From Neobacillus sp. PS3-12 (GTDB lineage: Bacteria > Bacillota > Bacilli > Bacillales > Cytobacillaceae): 64,000 nucleotides of DNA. The notes below the pieces were generated by a model. It saw nothing but the letters and a program-made list of their open reading frames with translations, searched no databases and had not been told where the DNA came from. Made by a program: the position numbers and the translations under genes. The stretch covers positions 2,551,001 to 2,615,000 of the forward strand of contig NZ_CP133268.1 in the NCBI RefSeq assembly GCF_030915385.1, in the 5' to 3' direction. Shown one piece after another: positions 42,926-53,300 of the stretch (within the stretch, counting starts at the first letter, position 1; each line of letters opens with the position of its first letter).

Positions 42926-43064
42926 TATTATTTTCCCCCTGCAACCTACTATTTCAAAATCTATTTTAACAATTTTTTTTTAGAGATAGAAGTTTTTAAA
43001 GAAAATGTATAGATTATTTAAAATGTTCGTATACTGGTAATACTAATATTAGGGAGTGGACTGA

Positions 43065-43677
43065 ATGAATCTAAAATCCCTTTTCTGACAGGAGGGCAAG
43101 TACCAGGATTTTCCATGAAGAAGATCAAGCTGCAGACAACCTGGCTCAAGAATTACTTTCTTTTTTCCCGGTAATGACAAGGCGCCCGATTGTTTTTGTC
43201 TGTATAGGAACTGATCGTTCTACTGGTGATTCATTAGGACCACTTGTTGGGACATTACTACAAGAGAAAAAACTTCCGTCATTTTATATTTATGGTACAT
43301 TAGATGACCCTATACATGCTGTAAACCTAGAAGAAAAATTAAAAGAAATTAACGAAAAGCATTTTCACCCCTTTATTATTGGTATTGATGCCTGCTTAGG
43401 CAGATATAAAAGTGTAGGTTTTATTGAGGTAGGAAATGGGCCTGTAAAACCAGGAGCAGGTGTAAACAAGGAACTGCCTGCTGTTGGTCATATCCATGTC
43501 ACAGGGATTGTAAATGTAAGTGGCTTTATGGAGTTTTTTGTCCTCCAGAACACACGACTTAATATCGTCTTGAAAATGGCAAAAACAATTGCAAACGGAA
43601 TCGATCAAGCAAATCGACATTACACAAAGAAGTCCGACTGGCTAGATTTTGAGGAAACTTCTGTAAATAACAATTAA
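43065..43677 (+). CDS. yyaC: Spore protease YyaC, frameshifted near the N-terminus
   Basis: YyaC family, sporulation-associated protein related to germination protease. The conserved core VFVCIGTDRSTGDSLGPLVG...GIDACLGRYKS...PGAGVNKELPAVGHIHVTGIVNVSGFMEFFVLQNTRL is intact. That frame has no good start: it opens with an RBS-less ATG at 43174. The expected N-terminus begins at ATG 43065 (MNLKS, GGGAG upstream) and joins FSDRRASTRIFHEEDQAADNL in the second frame. Deleting one C from TCCC at 43077-43080 makes one frame of normal length (about 203 residues). It is one of the few plus-strand genes left of oriC. Confidence 0.85.
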
Positions 43678-43681
43678 AAAA

Positions 43682-43741
43682 AGGCAAGTATCTTTGATTG
43701 ACTATACACATTATAACAATTCAAAGATACTTGCCTTTTTA
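43682..43741. terminator. Bidirectional terminator between yyaC and the DUF554 gene
   Basis: GGCAAGTATCTTTGA pairs with TCAAAGATACTTGCC perfectly, flanked by A-run on the left and TTTTTATTTT on the right, so it works for both convergent genes. Confidence 0.9.
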
Positions 43742-43743
43742 TT

Positions 43744-44457
43744 TTAAAGGAACCGATGATAGTAATATAAAATCGTAACAATTATGGCTGTAACGACAAT
43801 ACCCGGTAAAAAATTGGCTACTTTTATTTTGATTTTCCCTGTTAGATTTAAACCGATCGCAAAAATCATGATACCGCCAACAGAGGTCATTTCATTAATA
43901 AATTGAGTCATTAAGGCATGTGGAATAACTTGATTGATTTGAGTAGCAAATGCAGCGATGCTTCCTTCATAAATCAAAACTGGAACTGCAGAGAAGATGA
44001 CACCAATTCCAAGGGTTGTTGTTAAAATAAGGGCCGTAAATCCATCAATAATCCCCTTTGTATACAAAACAGCATGATCACCGCGAATCCCGCTGTCCAA
44101 AGCACCAATGATTGCCATAGCACCAATGACAAAGATGAGCGTTGCCGTAACAAAACCCTCAGATATACTTCCTGTTCCATTTGAACCAACTTTCTTTTCC
44201 AGCCATCCGCCGAGATCATTTAGCTTCTCCTCCAGCTGCATCAATTCACCAATGACTGTACCTATGACCATACTCAAAATCACGATTAGAAAATTGTCAC
44301 TCTTCAATCCCATTTGTAATCCTAAAACCATAACCGTAAGGCTGATCGCAAACATAACGGTTACCTTCATGCTCTCTGGAATACGATTTAGCCATTTGCC
44401 AAGCAATGAACCAATAATAATTAACACACCATTTACTAGTGTTCCTAATAAAAACAT
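43744..44457 (-). CDS. DUF554 family membrane protein
   Basis: 237-residue polytopic membrane protein (about seven hydrophobic segments) beginning MFLLGTLVNGVLIIIGSLLGKWLNRIPES, the DUF554 signature, with a cytoplasmic acidic loop GELMQLEEKLNDLGGWLEKK. Probably a transporter, substrate unknown. It is convergent with yyaC and lies downstream of the parB terminator. Confidence 0.9.
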   Translation of the reverse strand: MFLLGTLVNGVLIIIGSLLGKWLNRIPESMKVTVMFAISLTVMVLGLQMGLKSDNFLIVILSMVIGTVIGELMQLEEKLNDLGGWLEKKVGSNGTGSISEGFVTATLIFVIGAMAIIGALDSGIRGDHAVLYTKGIIDGFTALILTTTLGIGVIFSAVPVLIYEGSIAAFATQINQVIPHALMTQFINEMTSVGGIMIFAIGLNLTGKIKIKVANFLPGIVVTAIIVTILYYYHRFL

Positions 44458-44620
44458 TTACCTGTCACCTGTTTTTCCAATTGTCGAATTTTATCAATAA
44501 TCCTAACCTATCATGATTATATTAAAAGTGCAAGATTTGTAATTGTATTGTTAGGTATCTGAAGCACTTGAACAGAGTCAACTGTGTACGAAGGTAATCA
44601 GATTAGCATTCTGAGAGCAA

Positions 44621-44655
44621 AAAAATAAACCATCCTTGATGGCTTAGAAGGATGG
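44621..44655 (-). terminator. Terminator of parAB
   Basis: On the minus strand CCATCCTT-N10-AAGGATGG is followed by TTTATTTTTTTG. The stem overlaps the parB stop. Confidence 0.85.
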
Positions 44656-45510
44656 CTCTTCATCTAGAAGTTCTAAAATTCGCTCTAAATCCTCTTTAGA
44701 GAAGAATTCAATTTCAATTTTACCTTTATTTTTTGTTTGTTTAATATTGACCGTTGTCCCAAATCTTTCTCGTAAGGAACTTTCACGTTCCTTTAAAAAG
44801 AGATCCGCTTTAAGCTCAGGCTTTTTTGTTTCACGTGAAACATTTTCGTTTAATTGCTGGATTAACTTTTCAAGCTGACGGACATTTAAATTCTCTTTTA
44901 CGATCTTTTCCACCAAAGAAGGGAGTTTATTCTTCTGCCTAAGACCTAACAGAGCACGGCCATGTCCCATTGAAATGGTTCCCGCTGAAATGAGCTCTTG
45001 AATTTTAGCTGGCAATGATAGGAGGCGGATATGATTGGCAATGTGCGGTCGGCTTTTTCCCAACCTTTTTGCCACTTCTTCTTGCGTCAAGTTCAGCTTT
45101 TCCATTAATGTTTGGTAAGCCATACCTTCTTCAATCGGATTTAAATCTTCCCTTTGCAGGTTTTCCAGTATCGCTAATTCCATCATTTGCTGTTCAGAAA
45201 GTTCCCGTACAATCGCCGGAATTTTATCCAGTTTTGCTTCCTTTGCTGCACGGTAACGTCTTTCGCCCACAACAATTTCATAACCTTTAATGCTTTTTCT
45301 CACCACAAGCGGCTGCAAAATACCATGTTCAATAATGGATGCTTTTAACTCTTCGATTGCCTCTTGATCAAAGGTTTTCCTTGGCTGATAAGGATTAGGC
45401 CGCAAATCTTTCAAGCTAAGTTCCTGAATCATCTCATCATTACTAGCATCAATAGCAGGAAGTAATGCATCCAGTCCTTTTCCTAAACCCTTTCCTAAAC
45501 CTTTAGCCAT
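44644..45510 (-). CDS. parB: Chromosome-partitioning protein ParB (Spo0J)
   Basis: CTP-dependent DNA clamp that loads at parS, recruits SMC and regulates ParA, needed for origin segregation and sporulation. The N-terminal ParB/Srx domain has GERRYRAAKEA, the helix-turn-helix is at about 120-200 (LTQEEVAKRLGKSRPHIANHIRLL), and the C-terminal dimerisation domain follows. 288 residues. The gene contains a perfect parS. It overlaps the end of parA by 8 bases. Confidence 0.97.
   Translation of the reverse strand: MAKGLGKGLGKGLDALLPAIDASNDEMIQELSLKDLRPNPYQPRKTFDQEAIEELKASIIEHGILQPLVVRKSIKGYEIVVGERRYRAAKEAKLDKIPAIVRELSEQQMMELAILENLQREDLNPIEEGMAYQTLMEKLNLTQEEVAKRLGKSRPHIANHIRLLSLPAKIQELISAGTISMGHGRALLGLRQKNKLPSLVEKIVKENLNVRQLEKLIQQLNENVSRETKKPELKADLFLKERESSLRERFGTTVNIKQTKNKGKIEIEFFSKEDLERILELLDEEPSF
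44827..44842. other. parS site inside parB
   Basis: TGTTTCACGTGAAACA, exact consensus, encoding NVSRET within ParB, about 10 kb from dnaA. The same location is used in B. subtilis spo0J. Confidence 0.95.
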
Positions 45511-46264
45511 TCGATACCACTTCCTTCGCCAATTCTACATATACTTCTGCACCACGTGACTTAGGATCGTAGGTAATAATCGGTTCTCCATGACTTGGAG
45601 CTTCACTGAGTCTGATATTCCGAGGAATAATCGTTTTGTATACTTTATCCTGAAAATACTTTTTCACTTCTTCAATAACTTGAATACCTAAATTTGTTCG
45701 TGCATCTAACATCGTTAACAATACGCCTTCAATTTTCAAATCATGGTTCAAATGTTTTTGAACCAGACGTACTGTATTCAAGAGCTGACTTAACCCTTCC
45801 AATGCGTAATACTCACATTGAACTGGGATCAATACTGCATCTGAAGCAGTTAGAGCATTAATTGTTAATAGTCCTAATGATGGAGGACAATCAATAACAA
45901 CATAATCATAGTTGTCTTTCACTTCTTCAAGCGCCCTTTTTAAACGGACTTCCCTTGAGATCGTCGGAACCAATTCAATTTCAGCACCTGCTAATTGAAT
46001 GGTTGCTGGTATGGCATACAAATTCTCAATGGTTGATGATTTAATAACATTTTTGGCTTCCACATCATCTACTAAAACATCATATATACATTGATTTACT
46101 TCTGCCTTTTCAATCCCAATCCCACTTGTTGCATTGCCCTGTGGGTCAATGTCAACAAGCAAAACCCGTTTTCCTATATATGCTAAGCAGGCACTCAGGT
46201 TAACAGCGGTTGTCGTTTTACCGACTCCCCCTTTTTGATTCGCGATTGCAATCACCTTGCTCAC
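45503..46264 (-). CDS. parA: Chromosome-partitioning ATPase ParA (Soj)
   Basis: Walker-type ATPase (253 residues) that with ParB positions origins and modulates DnaA activity. Deviant Walker A KGGVGKTT (about 11-18), catalytic region VDIDPQGNATSG, and Walker B VVIDCPPSLG. It overlaps parB and forms the parAB operon. Confidence 0.97.
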   Translation of the reverse strand: MSKVIAIANQKGGVGKTTTAVNLSACLAYIGKRVLLVDIDPQGNATSGIGIEKAEVNQCIYDVLVDDVEAKNVIKSSTIENLYAIPATIQLAGAEIELVPTISREVRLKRALEEVKDNYDYVVIDCPPSLGLLTINALTASDAVLIPVQCEYYALEGLSQLLNTVRLVQKHLNHDLKIEGVLLTMLDARTNLGIQVIEEVKKYFQDKVYKTIIPRNIRLSEAPSHGEPIITYDPKSRGAEVYVELAKEVVSNG

Positions 46265-46379
46265 GAGATCACCTACCTTTATCTACTAGACTAGTATCCA
46301 TAAGAATAGCCATGTTATTTATTTTATCACGAAACTGAATCGATGGAGTTTTTTTTCTAAAAATTAAATCATAAGTTTC

Positions 46380-46417
46380 AAAAAATAAGCGGAACCTAAT
46401 CGTACTTTAGGTTCCGC
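46380..46417 (-). terminator. Terminator of noc
   Basis: On the minus strand GCGGAACCTAA-AGTACGA-TTAGGTTCCGC is followed by TTATTTTTTG. Confidence 0.9.
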
Positions 46418-46444
46418 CTATTCCTATATTTGCCAAATCTATTT

Positions 46445-47332
46445 TTATTTTTTCTTTGGAATTTTAATCGTAAATTGGTAAAAATCTTCAAACTCCTCTT
46501 CTTCAGCAGCAAGATTAATGCCACTATTCGACACCATTGTTAATGATTGACGAATGGTGTTGACTGCAATTCTCATATCTTTACTAAATGCTTTTCGTTT
46601 CGGCTTTGGTTTCCCTGTCTTTTGCTCCAATAAACGAACAACACGTTCTTCCGTTTGTTTTACATTAAGGTTCTTTTCAATAATCTCCTCTAAAAGCTTT
46701 ATTTGCTTTTCTGAATCTTTTAGCGGGATAAGGGAACGAGCATGACGCTCCGTAATTTGTTTATTCAGTAATGCAGTTTGTACTTTATCTGGTAACTTTA
46801 GGAGCCGAAGCTTGTTAGCAACAGTAGATTGTCCCTTGCCTAAACGCTGTGCAAGTGCCTCCTGTGTCAAGTTGTGAAGCTCCAATAACTTTCCATATGC
46901 AATTGCTTCTTCAATTGGCGAAAGTTCTTCACGCTGAAGGTTTTCAATTAAAGCTACAGAAGCCGTTTCAGTATCTGTTAAATTTTTGATGATAGCTGGA
47001 GCAAGATCCCAGCCAAGTTTCTTCATTGCTCTCCATCGCCGTTCACCAGCAATAATTTCATATTTACCTGCTTCAAACTCTCGTACAACGATTGGTTGAA
47101 TAATACCATGAATATGAATCGTTCTTGATAATTCTTCAATTTTAGCTTCATCAAAAACAGTTCGAGGCTGAAAGCGGTTTGGAACAATATTTTCTATAGG
47201 AATCTTTTTAACTTCATCTTTGTCATCTATAGCTTCGATCTCATTCAGCTCATTCAGCTCAACCTGCTCAACCTGCTCAACCTGTTGTTCCTTTTCGCCG
47301 AGGCCAAAAAAGCGTGTAATTGTATGCTTCAT
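46445..47332 (-). CDS. noc: Nucleoid occlusion protein Noc
   Basis: ParB paralogue that binds Noc sites and the membrane and stops division over the chromosome. N-terminal amphipathic membrane helix [14 protein letters not shown]/ParB domain with [16 protein letters not shown] (about 165-200) and C-terminal dimer domain. The start at 47332 matches family N-termini, with AAGGTGG 9 bases upstream; GTG at 47344 is a worse choice. A run of 9-bp tandem repeats at 47240-47284 encodes [16 protein letters not shown] in the linker after the membrane helix. Confidence 0.95.
   Translation of the reverse strand: MKHTITRFFGLGEKEQQVEQVEQVELNELNEIEAIDDKDEVKKIPIENIVPNRFQPRTVFDEAKIEELSRTIHIHGIIQPIVVREFEAGKYEIIAGERRWRAMKKLGWDLAPAIIKNLTDTETASVALIENLQREELSPIEEAIAYGKLLELHNLTQEALAQRLGKGQSTVANKLRLLKLPDKVQTALLNKQITERHARSLIPLKDSEKQIKLLEEIIEKNLNVKQTEERVVRLLEQKTGKPKPKRKAFSKDMRIAVNTIRQSLTMVSNSGINLAAEEEEFEDFYQFTIKIPKKK
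47240..47284. repeat. 9-bp tandem repeats inside noc
   Basis: Two copies of CTCATTCAG followed by three of CTCAACCTG in perfect register (plus-strand reading). In frame, they encode repeated Glu-(Leu/Gln)-(Asn/Val) triplets. Confidence 0.85.
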
Positions 47333-47429
47333 CCCCAACACCACCTTTACGAAACTCCCTATAACTTATTCTCTATATAATTGACAAGTTCCTGCATCTA
47401 AAAAACAAGAAAAAACAAAATTGCTGTCA

Positions 47430-48146
47430 CTACTCTATTGGTACTTTATTTGGTGTACCCGGTTTCCGTGGATACTTTTTCGGTGTATTTTTTGTCTTTT
47501 TTATGACAATTATATTTCTTTCGCTTTCTTCAACTGGCAAGGTAAACGTGAAGGTATCTTCAACCACTCCACCTAAAAGTGTGATAGCCTTTTTGCCCAA
47601 ATCTAATTCTTCCTTTGCTTGGGCTGCTTTCATAGCAATAAATGTCCCGCCCTGTTTGACAAGAGGAAGACAAAGTTCACTTAAAACAGACATCCTAGCC
47701 ACTGCTCTTGCTGTTACCACATCATATTTTTCACGATAATCAGGATTTACTCCAAAGGTTTCAGCACGATCATGGATAAAATGAACATGGTCGAGATTTA
47801 ACTGACTTGCAAGATGATTTAAAAATGTAATCCGCTTATTTAATGAATCAACAATCGTTAATTCAATTGAAGGGAAAATAATTTTAAGCGGAATACTAGG
47901 AAATCCTGCCCCAGCCCCAACATCGCATAACTGAATGGGTTTAGAAAAATCGAAATAAAAGGCAGCTGAAATAGAATCATAGAAATGCTTCAGATAAACT
48001 TCATCTTTATCCGTGATCGCGGTTAAATTCATTTTTTCATTCCACTCAACCAATGTTTGATAATATATTTCAAATTGCTCTAATTGCTTGGGAGTAAGAT
48101 CTATTCCTTTTTCTGCTAACATTGCAACAAATTGTTCTATTTTCAT
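47430..48146 (-). CDS. rsmG: 16S rRNA (guanine527-N7)-methyltransferase
   Basis: SAM-dependent methyltransferase of helix 18 of 16S rRNA; loss gives low-level streptomycin resistance in other bacteria. Motif [16 protein letters not shown] binds SAM, and [10 protein letters not shown] and [10 protein letters not shown] are typical. 238 residues from ATG 48146 ([10 protein letters not shown]), chosen by family length; the frame is open to 48203, overlapping mnmG, without RBS. The C-terminal tail [21 protein letters not shown] is the usual basic end. Confidence 0.96.
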   Translation of the reverse strand: MKIEQFVAMLAEKGIDLTPKQLEQFEIYYQTLVEWNEKMNLTAITDKDEVYLKHFYDSISAAFYFDFSKPIQLCDVGAGAGFPSIPLKIIFPSIELTIVDSLNKRITFLNHLASQLNLDHVHFIHDRAETFGVNPDYREKYDVVTARAVARMSVLSELCLPLVKQGGTFIAMKAAQAKEELDLGKKAITLLGGVVEDTFTFTLPVEESERNIIVIKKTKNTPKKYPRKPGTPNKVPIE

Positions 48147-48159
48147 AGGCGTCGTCCCC

Positions 48160-50047
48160 TTAATTGGCAACCCGAGCAATTTTGCCGGTTTCCAAATACA
48201 CAAGAAGAATTGAGATATCAGCTGGATTTACACCGGATATCCTGGATGCTTGGGCAATGGACAATGGCTTGATTTTCTTCAACTTTTGTTTTGCTTCCGT
48301 AGCTATTCCGGTAATGGCATCATAATCAATATTCTCAGGAATCTTCTTATTTTCCATCTTTTTAAGCCGATCAACTTGCTGCAACGACTTTTCGATGTAG
48401 CCTTCATATTTAGTTTGAATTTCCACTTGTTCTTTGACATCTTGATCTAGTGGAACATCACTTGGTGTTAATGCTTCAATATGATCATAAGTCATTTCAG
48501 GTCTTTTTAAAAGATCGCTTGCGCGAATTCCATCTTTTAACTCACTTCCACCAAGGCTGCGAATCAATTCCTGGACTTGCTGTGATGGCTTGAGGATCGT
48601 GGCTGTTAGCCGTTTCTTTTCATCTTCAATGGCTGCCTTTTTGGTTAAAAATTTCTCATATCTTTCTTCGGAAATAAGTCCAATTTGATGGCCATATTCA
48701 GTTAAGCGTAAATCAGCATTATCATGTCTTAGCAAGAGACGATATTCCGCTCTTGATGTTAGCAATCTGTATGGCTCATTTGTTCCTTTTGTAACCAAAT
48801 CATCAATAAGTACACCAATATAGGCATCAGAACGACTAAGAACAAGCTGCTCTTTCCCTAATGCGTTTAGACCAGCGTTAATTCCGGCCATAATTCCTTG
48901 ACCCGCTGCCTCTTCATATCCGGATGTTCCGTTTATTTGACCAGCAGTGTAAAGATTTTTAACAACTTTTGTTTCAAGTGTCGGCCAAAGCTGTGTTGGA
49001 ACGACCGCATCATACTCAATTGCATAACCCGCACGCATCATTTGCGCTTTTTCAAGTCCTGGGATCGTTTCAAGAATTTGCTTTTGAACATCTTCTGGCA
49101 AGCTAGTTGAAAGTCCTTGGACATAAACTTCCTTTGTATTTCTTCCTTCAGGCTCCAGGAAGAGTTGATGTCTTGGCTTATCGTTAAAACGAACAACTTT
49201 GTCTTCAATAGATGGACAATAACGTGGGCCTGTACCTTTTATCATTCCAGAGTACATTGGTGAACGATGAAGGTTATTATCGATCAATTGATGTGTCCGT
49301 TCATTTGTATATGTCAGCCAGCATGGAAGCTGATCGGTGATGTATTTGGTTGTTTCGTAAGAAAATGCCCTTGGGACATCGTCGCCAGGCTGAATCTCCG
49401 TTTTACTATAATCTATCGTGTTGCTGTTAACCCTTGGCGGTGTTCCCGTTTTAAATCGGACCAGCTCAAATCCTAATTCTTTAAGATGATCAGACAGCTT
49501 GACTGAAGGCTGCTGATTATTTGGTCCGCTGGAGTATTTTAATTCACCAATAATAATTTCACCGCGAAGGTAGGTTCCTGTCGTAACAACGACTGTCTTG
49601 GAACGGTAAATTGCACCTGTTTTGGTGACTACACCTTTACAGACTCCATCCTCAACAATTAATTGCTCAACCATACCTTGAATTAAGGTAGCATTTTGTT
49701 CTTCTTCAATTGTATTCTTCATTTCATGCTGATAAGCAAATTTGTCAGCCTGAGCCCTTAAGGCACGAACTGCCGGGCCCTTACCAGTATTAAGCATCCG
49801 CATTTGAATATAGGTCTTATCAATATTGCGGCCCATCTCACCGCCAAGTGCATCAATTTCCCTAACAACAATTCCTTTTGCCAGGGCCACCGACAGATGG
49901 GTTGCATGGCATAAATGCCACCATATCAAGATTGATTGTCACGATCAGTGTTTTTGCGCCAAGTCTTGCAGCAGCAAGGCCTGCCTCACAGCCGGCATGA
50001 CCGGCACCAATGACAATGACGTCATATGATCCTGCTTCGTAATCCAT
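48160..50047 (-). CDS. mnmG: tRNA uridine-5-carboxymethylaminomethyl modification enzyme MnmG (GidA), frameshifted
   Basis: FAD enzyme that with MnmE makes cmnm5U34 in tRNAs. N-terminal [19 protein letters not shown] binds FAD. The start frame (ATG 50047, [10 protein letters not shown]) stops after 61 residues. The conserved continuation [22 protein letters not shown] and all later domains lie in another frame to 48160. The break is in [12 protein letters not shown]: the sequence CCCTGGCAAAA (49883-49893 region) has one base too many. Removing a G gives 628 residues, the normal length. Because the rest is perfect, an assembly insertion is most likely; a true mutation would abolish this modification. 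Confidence 0.93.
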
Positions 50048-50095
50048 TTTGCTCCTCCTTGTAAAACGATAAATCTAAAATAATTCCGTATTATA

Positions 50096-51481
50096 TTATT
50101 TTCCTAAACAAAACTGTGAAAACAGTTGATCAATTAAGCTTTCATGTACACTATCACCAATTATTTCGCCAAGGAATTCCCAAGAACGTGTCAAATCGAT
50201 TTGAACAATATCAATTGGTGTTCCCAATTCTATACCTTCGATTACCTCTTCGATCGCCTGTAATGCCTGTGTCAATAAGGCAATATGGCGGGTGTTTGAA
50301 ACATAAGTTAAATCGCCTGCTTCAATCGTACCTGAAAAAAATAGCGAGGAAATGGCTTCTTCAAGTTCATCAATTCCGCGATCTTCAAGTAATGAAGTGG
50401 TTACAAGCTTATGTTCACCCGATAATTCCTTTACCTGATCCATGTCGATCTCCTGCGGCAGATCTGTTTTATTGACGATCACAATCACATCCATGCCTTC
50501 AACCGCTTTAAAAAGATTCTCATCTTCTATTGTTAATGGATCTGCCGAATTTAACACAAGCAAAATTAAATCTGCTTCTTTTAACACTTGGCGAGAACGC
50601 TCCACACCGATTCGTTCAACGATGTCTTCAGTCTCCCGAATACCCGCTGTATCCAATAGTCGAAGTGGAACACCTCTTACATTCACGTATTCTTCAATAA
50701 CATCACGTGTTGTTCCCGGGATATCCGTAACAATAGCCTTATTTTCATGAACAAGGCTATTGAGCAATGAAGACTTTCCAACATTTGGCCGACCAATGAT
50801 GACGGTTGACAATCCTTCACGAAGGATTTTCCCTTGCTGTGAGGTTTGCAAAAGTTTTTTTAATTCCTCTCGAACAAGGGTTGATTTTTCCATTAACATT
50901 TTATGGGTCATTTCTTCTACATCATCATATTCTGGATAATCTATATTTACTTCGACATGTGCCAATGTTTCTAAAATCTCTTGACGCAATTTGCGGATTA
51001 GTGTTGAAAGTCGCCCTTCCATTTGTCCTAAAGCAACATTCATGGCACGATCTGTTTTTGCCCTTATTAAATCCATAACTGCCTCTGCTTGAGACAAATC
51101 AATTCTTCCGTTCAGAAAAGCCCGTTTTGTAAATTCCCCAGGTTCCGCCAGCCTTGCACCATTTTTTAAAACTAATTGCAAGACACGTTTGACAGAAACG
51201 ATTCCACCATGGCAATTGATTTCAATTACATCCTCTTTCGTAAAGGTCTTTGGTCTTTTCATGACAGACACCATGACTTCTTCTACTACTTGTCCTTCGT
51301 GTGGGTCGATTAAATGCCCGTAATGGATTGTATGTGTCATGGCCTCAGCTAGCCGTTTCCCTTTTACGCTCTTGAATATTTTATCAGCGATTTTGACAGC
51401 ATCTTCTCCACTTAATCGAACAATCGCTATTGCTCCCTCCCCAGATGGAGTCGATATCGCCGCAATTGTATCTAATTCCAT
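50096..51481 (-). CDS. mnmE: tRNA modification GTPase MnmE (TrmE)
   Basis: 461-residue partner of MnmG. N-terminal folate-binding domain (about 1-118), helical domain, and inserted G domain with G1 [12 protein letters not shown] (about 228-239), G3 DTAG and G4 NKTD. The C-terminal CLGK supplies the conserved cysteine. Complete and in frame, in contrast to mnmG. It starts mnmE-mnmG-rsmG. The 300-base region upstream holds DnaA boxes. Confidence 0.97.
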   Translation of the reverse strand: MELDTIAAISTPSGEGAIAIVRLSGEDAVKIADKIFKSVKGKRLAEAMTHTIHYGHLIDPHEGQVVEEVMVSVMKRPKTFTKEDVIEINCHGGIVSVKRVLQLVLKNGARLAEPGEFTKRAFLNGRIDLSQAEAVMDLIRAKTDRAMNVALGQMEGRLSTLIRKLRQEILETLAHVEVNIDYPEYDDVEEMTHKMLMEKSTLVREELKKLLQTSQQGKILREGLSTVIIGRPNVGKSSLLNSLVHENKAIVTDIPGTTRDVIEEYVNVRGVPLRLLDTAGIRETEDIVERIGVERSRQVLKEADLILLVLNSADPLTIEDENLFKAVEGMDVIVIVNKTDLPQEIDMDQVKELSGEHKLVTTSLLEDRGIDELEEAISSLFFSGTIEAGDLTYVSNTRHIALLTQALQAIEEVIEGIELGTPIDIVQIDLTRSWEFLGEIIGDSVHESLIDQLFSQFCLGK

Positions 51482-51589
51482 GTCTTTTCACCTCACTTAA
51501 AGCCACTATCTATATAAAATAAAAAAGCTTTTGTCCCAAAAGATTAGAATACCACAATAAAAAATAAGTTTATAGTCTTACACCACTAT

Positions 51590-51676
51590 TTATCCACAGC
51601 GAATATAAACATTCCATATTATTTTAACTTATCCACATGTGAATAACAACAAAGCAAGTATTAGTCATTATCCACA
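51590..51676. other. DnaA-box cluster between khpB and mnmE
   Basis: In the gene-free region 51482-51782 there are exact TTATCCACA boxes at 51590-51598, 51629-51637 and 51668-51676, evenly spaced 39 bases apart, plus a reversed TGTGAATAA (one mismatch) at 51638-51646. It is about 3.1 kb from dnaA, outside the classical bipartite origin. Confidence 0.75.
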
Positions 51677-51742
51677 GAAAGAATATTTATAAACTTGCAA
51701 ACACCTTTAAGGTCAAAAAGGAGGGACAAATCCCACCAAATA

Positions 51743-51780
51743 AAAAGACATCCAGCCGAATCTCGGCTGGATGTCTTTTT
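51743..51780 (-). terminator. Terminator of rnpA-yidC-khpB
   Basis: On the minus strand AAAAGACATCCAGCCGA pairs with TCGGCTGGATGTCTTTT, followed by TATTT. Very stable and also symmetrical enough to act in both directions. Confidence 0.9.
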
Positions 51781-51782
51781 AT

Positions 51783-52409
51783 TTATTTTTTATTTGGAGA
51801 AATCACTATATACCGATGTGGTTCAGATCCATCGGAAAATGTTTTGATTTTTTTATTGTCCACTAAAGCAGTATGAATAACCTTTCGCTCATATGAAGGC
51901 ATTGGCTCGAGTGATACATCTTTCCCTGTTTTAAGTGCCTTTTGGGCAAGCCGATGGGCAAGATGTACCAGGGTTTCATTTCTTCTGTTTCGGTAATCTT
52001 CAGCATCTAAAATAACTGTCAAGTACTGTTCAGCGTGTCGATTGATCACCAATTGGGTCAGGTATTGAAGAGAATTCAAAGTCTGGCCTCTTTTTCCGAT
52101 CAAGAGGGCAATTTTATCACCTTTCAAATAAAGCTGTACCAGCTTTCCATCCCTTTTCACTTCAATTTCGATTGAGGCTCCCATTTGCTCACTAACTTGA
52201 TACAGGAATTTTTTTGCCTCTTCAATCGGATCTTCCTTCTTTACGGTTACCTTTACAATCGCAGGACGTGATCCAAAAATACCAAAAATGCCTTTTTTTC
52301 CTTCATCAATAATAGAAACTTCTGTAAGGTCTTTCGTTGTGTTTAATTGAGCTAAAGCTTGTGCTACTGCTTCTTTGACAGTTTGTCCTGTAGCAGTTAC
52401 TTGTTTCAC
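51783..52409 (-). CDS. khpB: RNA-binding protein KhpB (Jag/EloR)
   Basis: 208-residue protein linked to cell elongation and RNA regulation. N-terminal Jag domain (about 1-50, [18 protein letters not shown]), KH domain (about 75-145, with [18 protein letters not shown]) and C-terminal R3H domain (about 148-205, [12 protein letters not shown]...HRYIVISP). The start overlaps the yidC stop as ATGA, so the two are coupled. Confidence 0.97.
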   Translation of the reverse strand: MKQVTATGQTVKEAVAQALAQLNTTKDLTEVSIIDEGKKGIFGIFGSRPAIVKVTVKKEDPIEEAKKFLYQVSEQMGASIEIEVKRDGKLVQLYLKGDKIALLIGKRGQTLNSLQYLTQLVINRHAEQYLTVILDAEDYRNRRNETLVHLAHRLAQKALKTGKDVSLEPMPSYERKVIHTALVDNKKIKTFSDGSEPHRYIVISPNKK

Positions 52410-53182
52410 TTTTTCGCTCCTCCCGCTTTTCCGGTCACTGCTGTTTTCTTCAGTTCCGGTCCTTTAATAAAGTAGGTTTGAACAATCATAAAAATATTTC
52501 CGACTACCCAGTATAAAGATAAAGCAGCTGGGAAATTGAAAGCAAAAATCACAATCATAATCGGCATCATCCAGGTCATCATCGCCATCTGCGGATTCTG
52601 TTCCGTTCCAGCCATGGTCATTTTTTGCTGGATAAAGGTTGTAATACCCGCAATAATTGGCAGGATATAATAAGGGTCTTTTGTCCCCAAATCAAACCAA
52701 AGAAAACTATCCTGTGCAATTTCGCGGGTACGAGAAATGGCGTGATAGAAACCGATTAGAATTGGCATTTGAATGATTAATGGCAGACAGCCAGCCATTG
52801 GATTGACACCATGCTTTTGAAATAGAGCCATCTGTTCCTGCTGCATCTTTTGTTGGGTTTTTTGATCTTTGGAACTGTATTTTTCTTTCAGCTTTTGAAT
52901 TTCAGGCTGCAGTGCCTGCATGGCCTTGGCGCTTTTCGTTTGCTTAATCATTAGAGGCAGGATGACTAAGCGAATCAATACCGTTACGACAATAAGCGAC
53001 CACCCATAACTTCCCCCGAGCAGATGGGCCACTTCTTTAAGCAGCCAGGATAATGGGTAAACGATATATTGGTTCCAAATCCCTTTACTTTCAGGTGTGA
53101 TCGGTTGTTTAATTTCACTGCATCCAGCTAAAAGTAAAAACAAAGAGAGGATCCCAATCCAAACAATGATTCTTTTCTTCAA
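52406..53182 (-). CDS. yidC: Membrane protein insertase YidC/OxaA (SpoIIIJ)
   Basis: Inserts proteins into the membrane with or without Sec; the SpoIIIJ form is needed for sporulation. Lipoprotein signal with lipobox LLAGC (Cys21), then five membrane segments including the [20 protein letters not shown] region with its conserved arginine. The cytoplasmic hairpin is Lys/Gln-rich ([19 protein letters not shown]). 258 residues. It lies between rnpA and khpB in the standard order. Confidence 0.97.
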   Translation of the reverse strand: MKKRIIVWIGILSLFLLLAGCSEIKQPITPESKGIWNQYIVYPLSWLLKEVAHLLGGSYGWSLIVVTVLIRLVILPLMIKQTKSAKAMQALQPEIQKLKEKYSSKDQKTQQKMQQEQMALFQKHGVNPMAGCLPLIIQMPILIGFYHAISRTREIAQDSFLWFDLGTKDPYYILPIIAGITTFIQQKMTMAGTEQNPQMAMMTWMMPIMIVIFAFNFPAALSLYWVVGNIFMIVQTYFIKGPELKKTAVTGKAGGAKK

Positions 53183-53300
53183 CCGAATAGTCCTCCTAAC
53201 TTGATTATATATAAATTATTAAATTTTTTTGGCAAATTTTATGTAGATTTTTTAAAACATATTTTATCATTATTTTTCGGGAAATAAATACCAGTACTTA

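Noticed and set aside
43396..43620. Minus-strand frame opposite yyaC
   Set aside because: Shadow of the conserved yyaC coding sequence, with no RBS or family resemblance.
50711..50724. TGTTCCCGGGATAT as a Noc-binding site
   Set aside because: It matches only part of the consensus ATTTCCCGGGAAAT, and the bases are dictated by the conserved DIPGT motif of MnmE.
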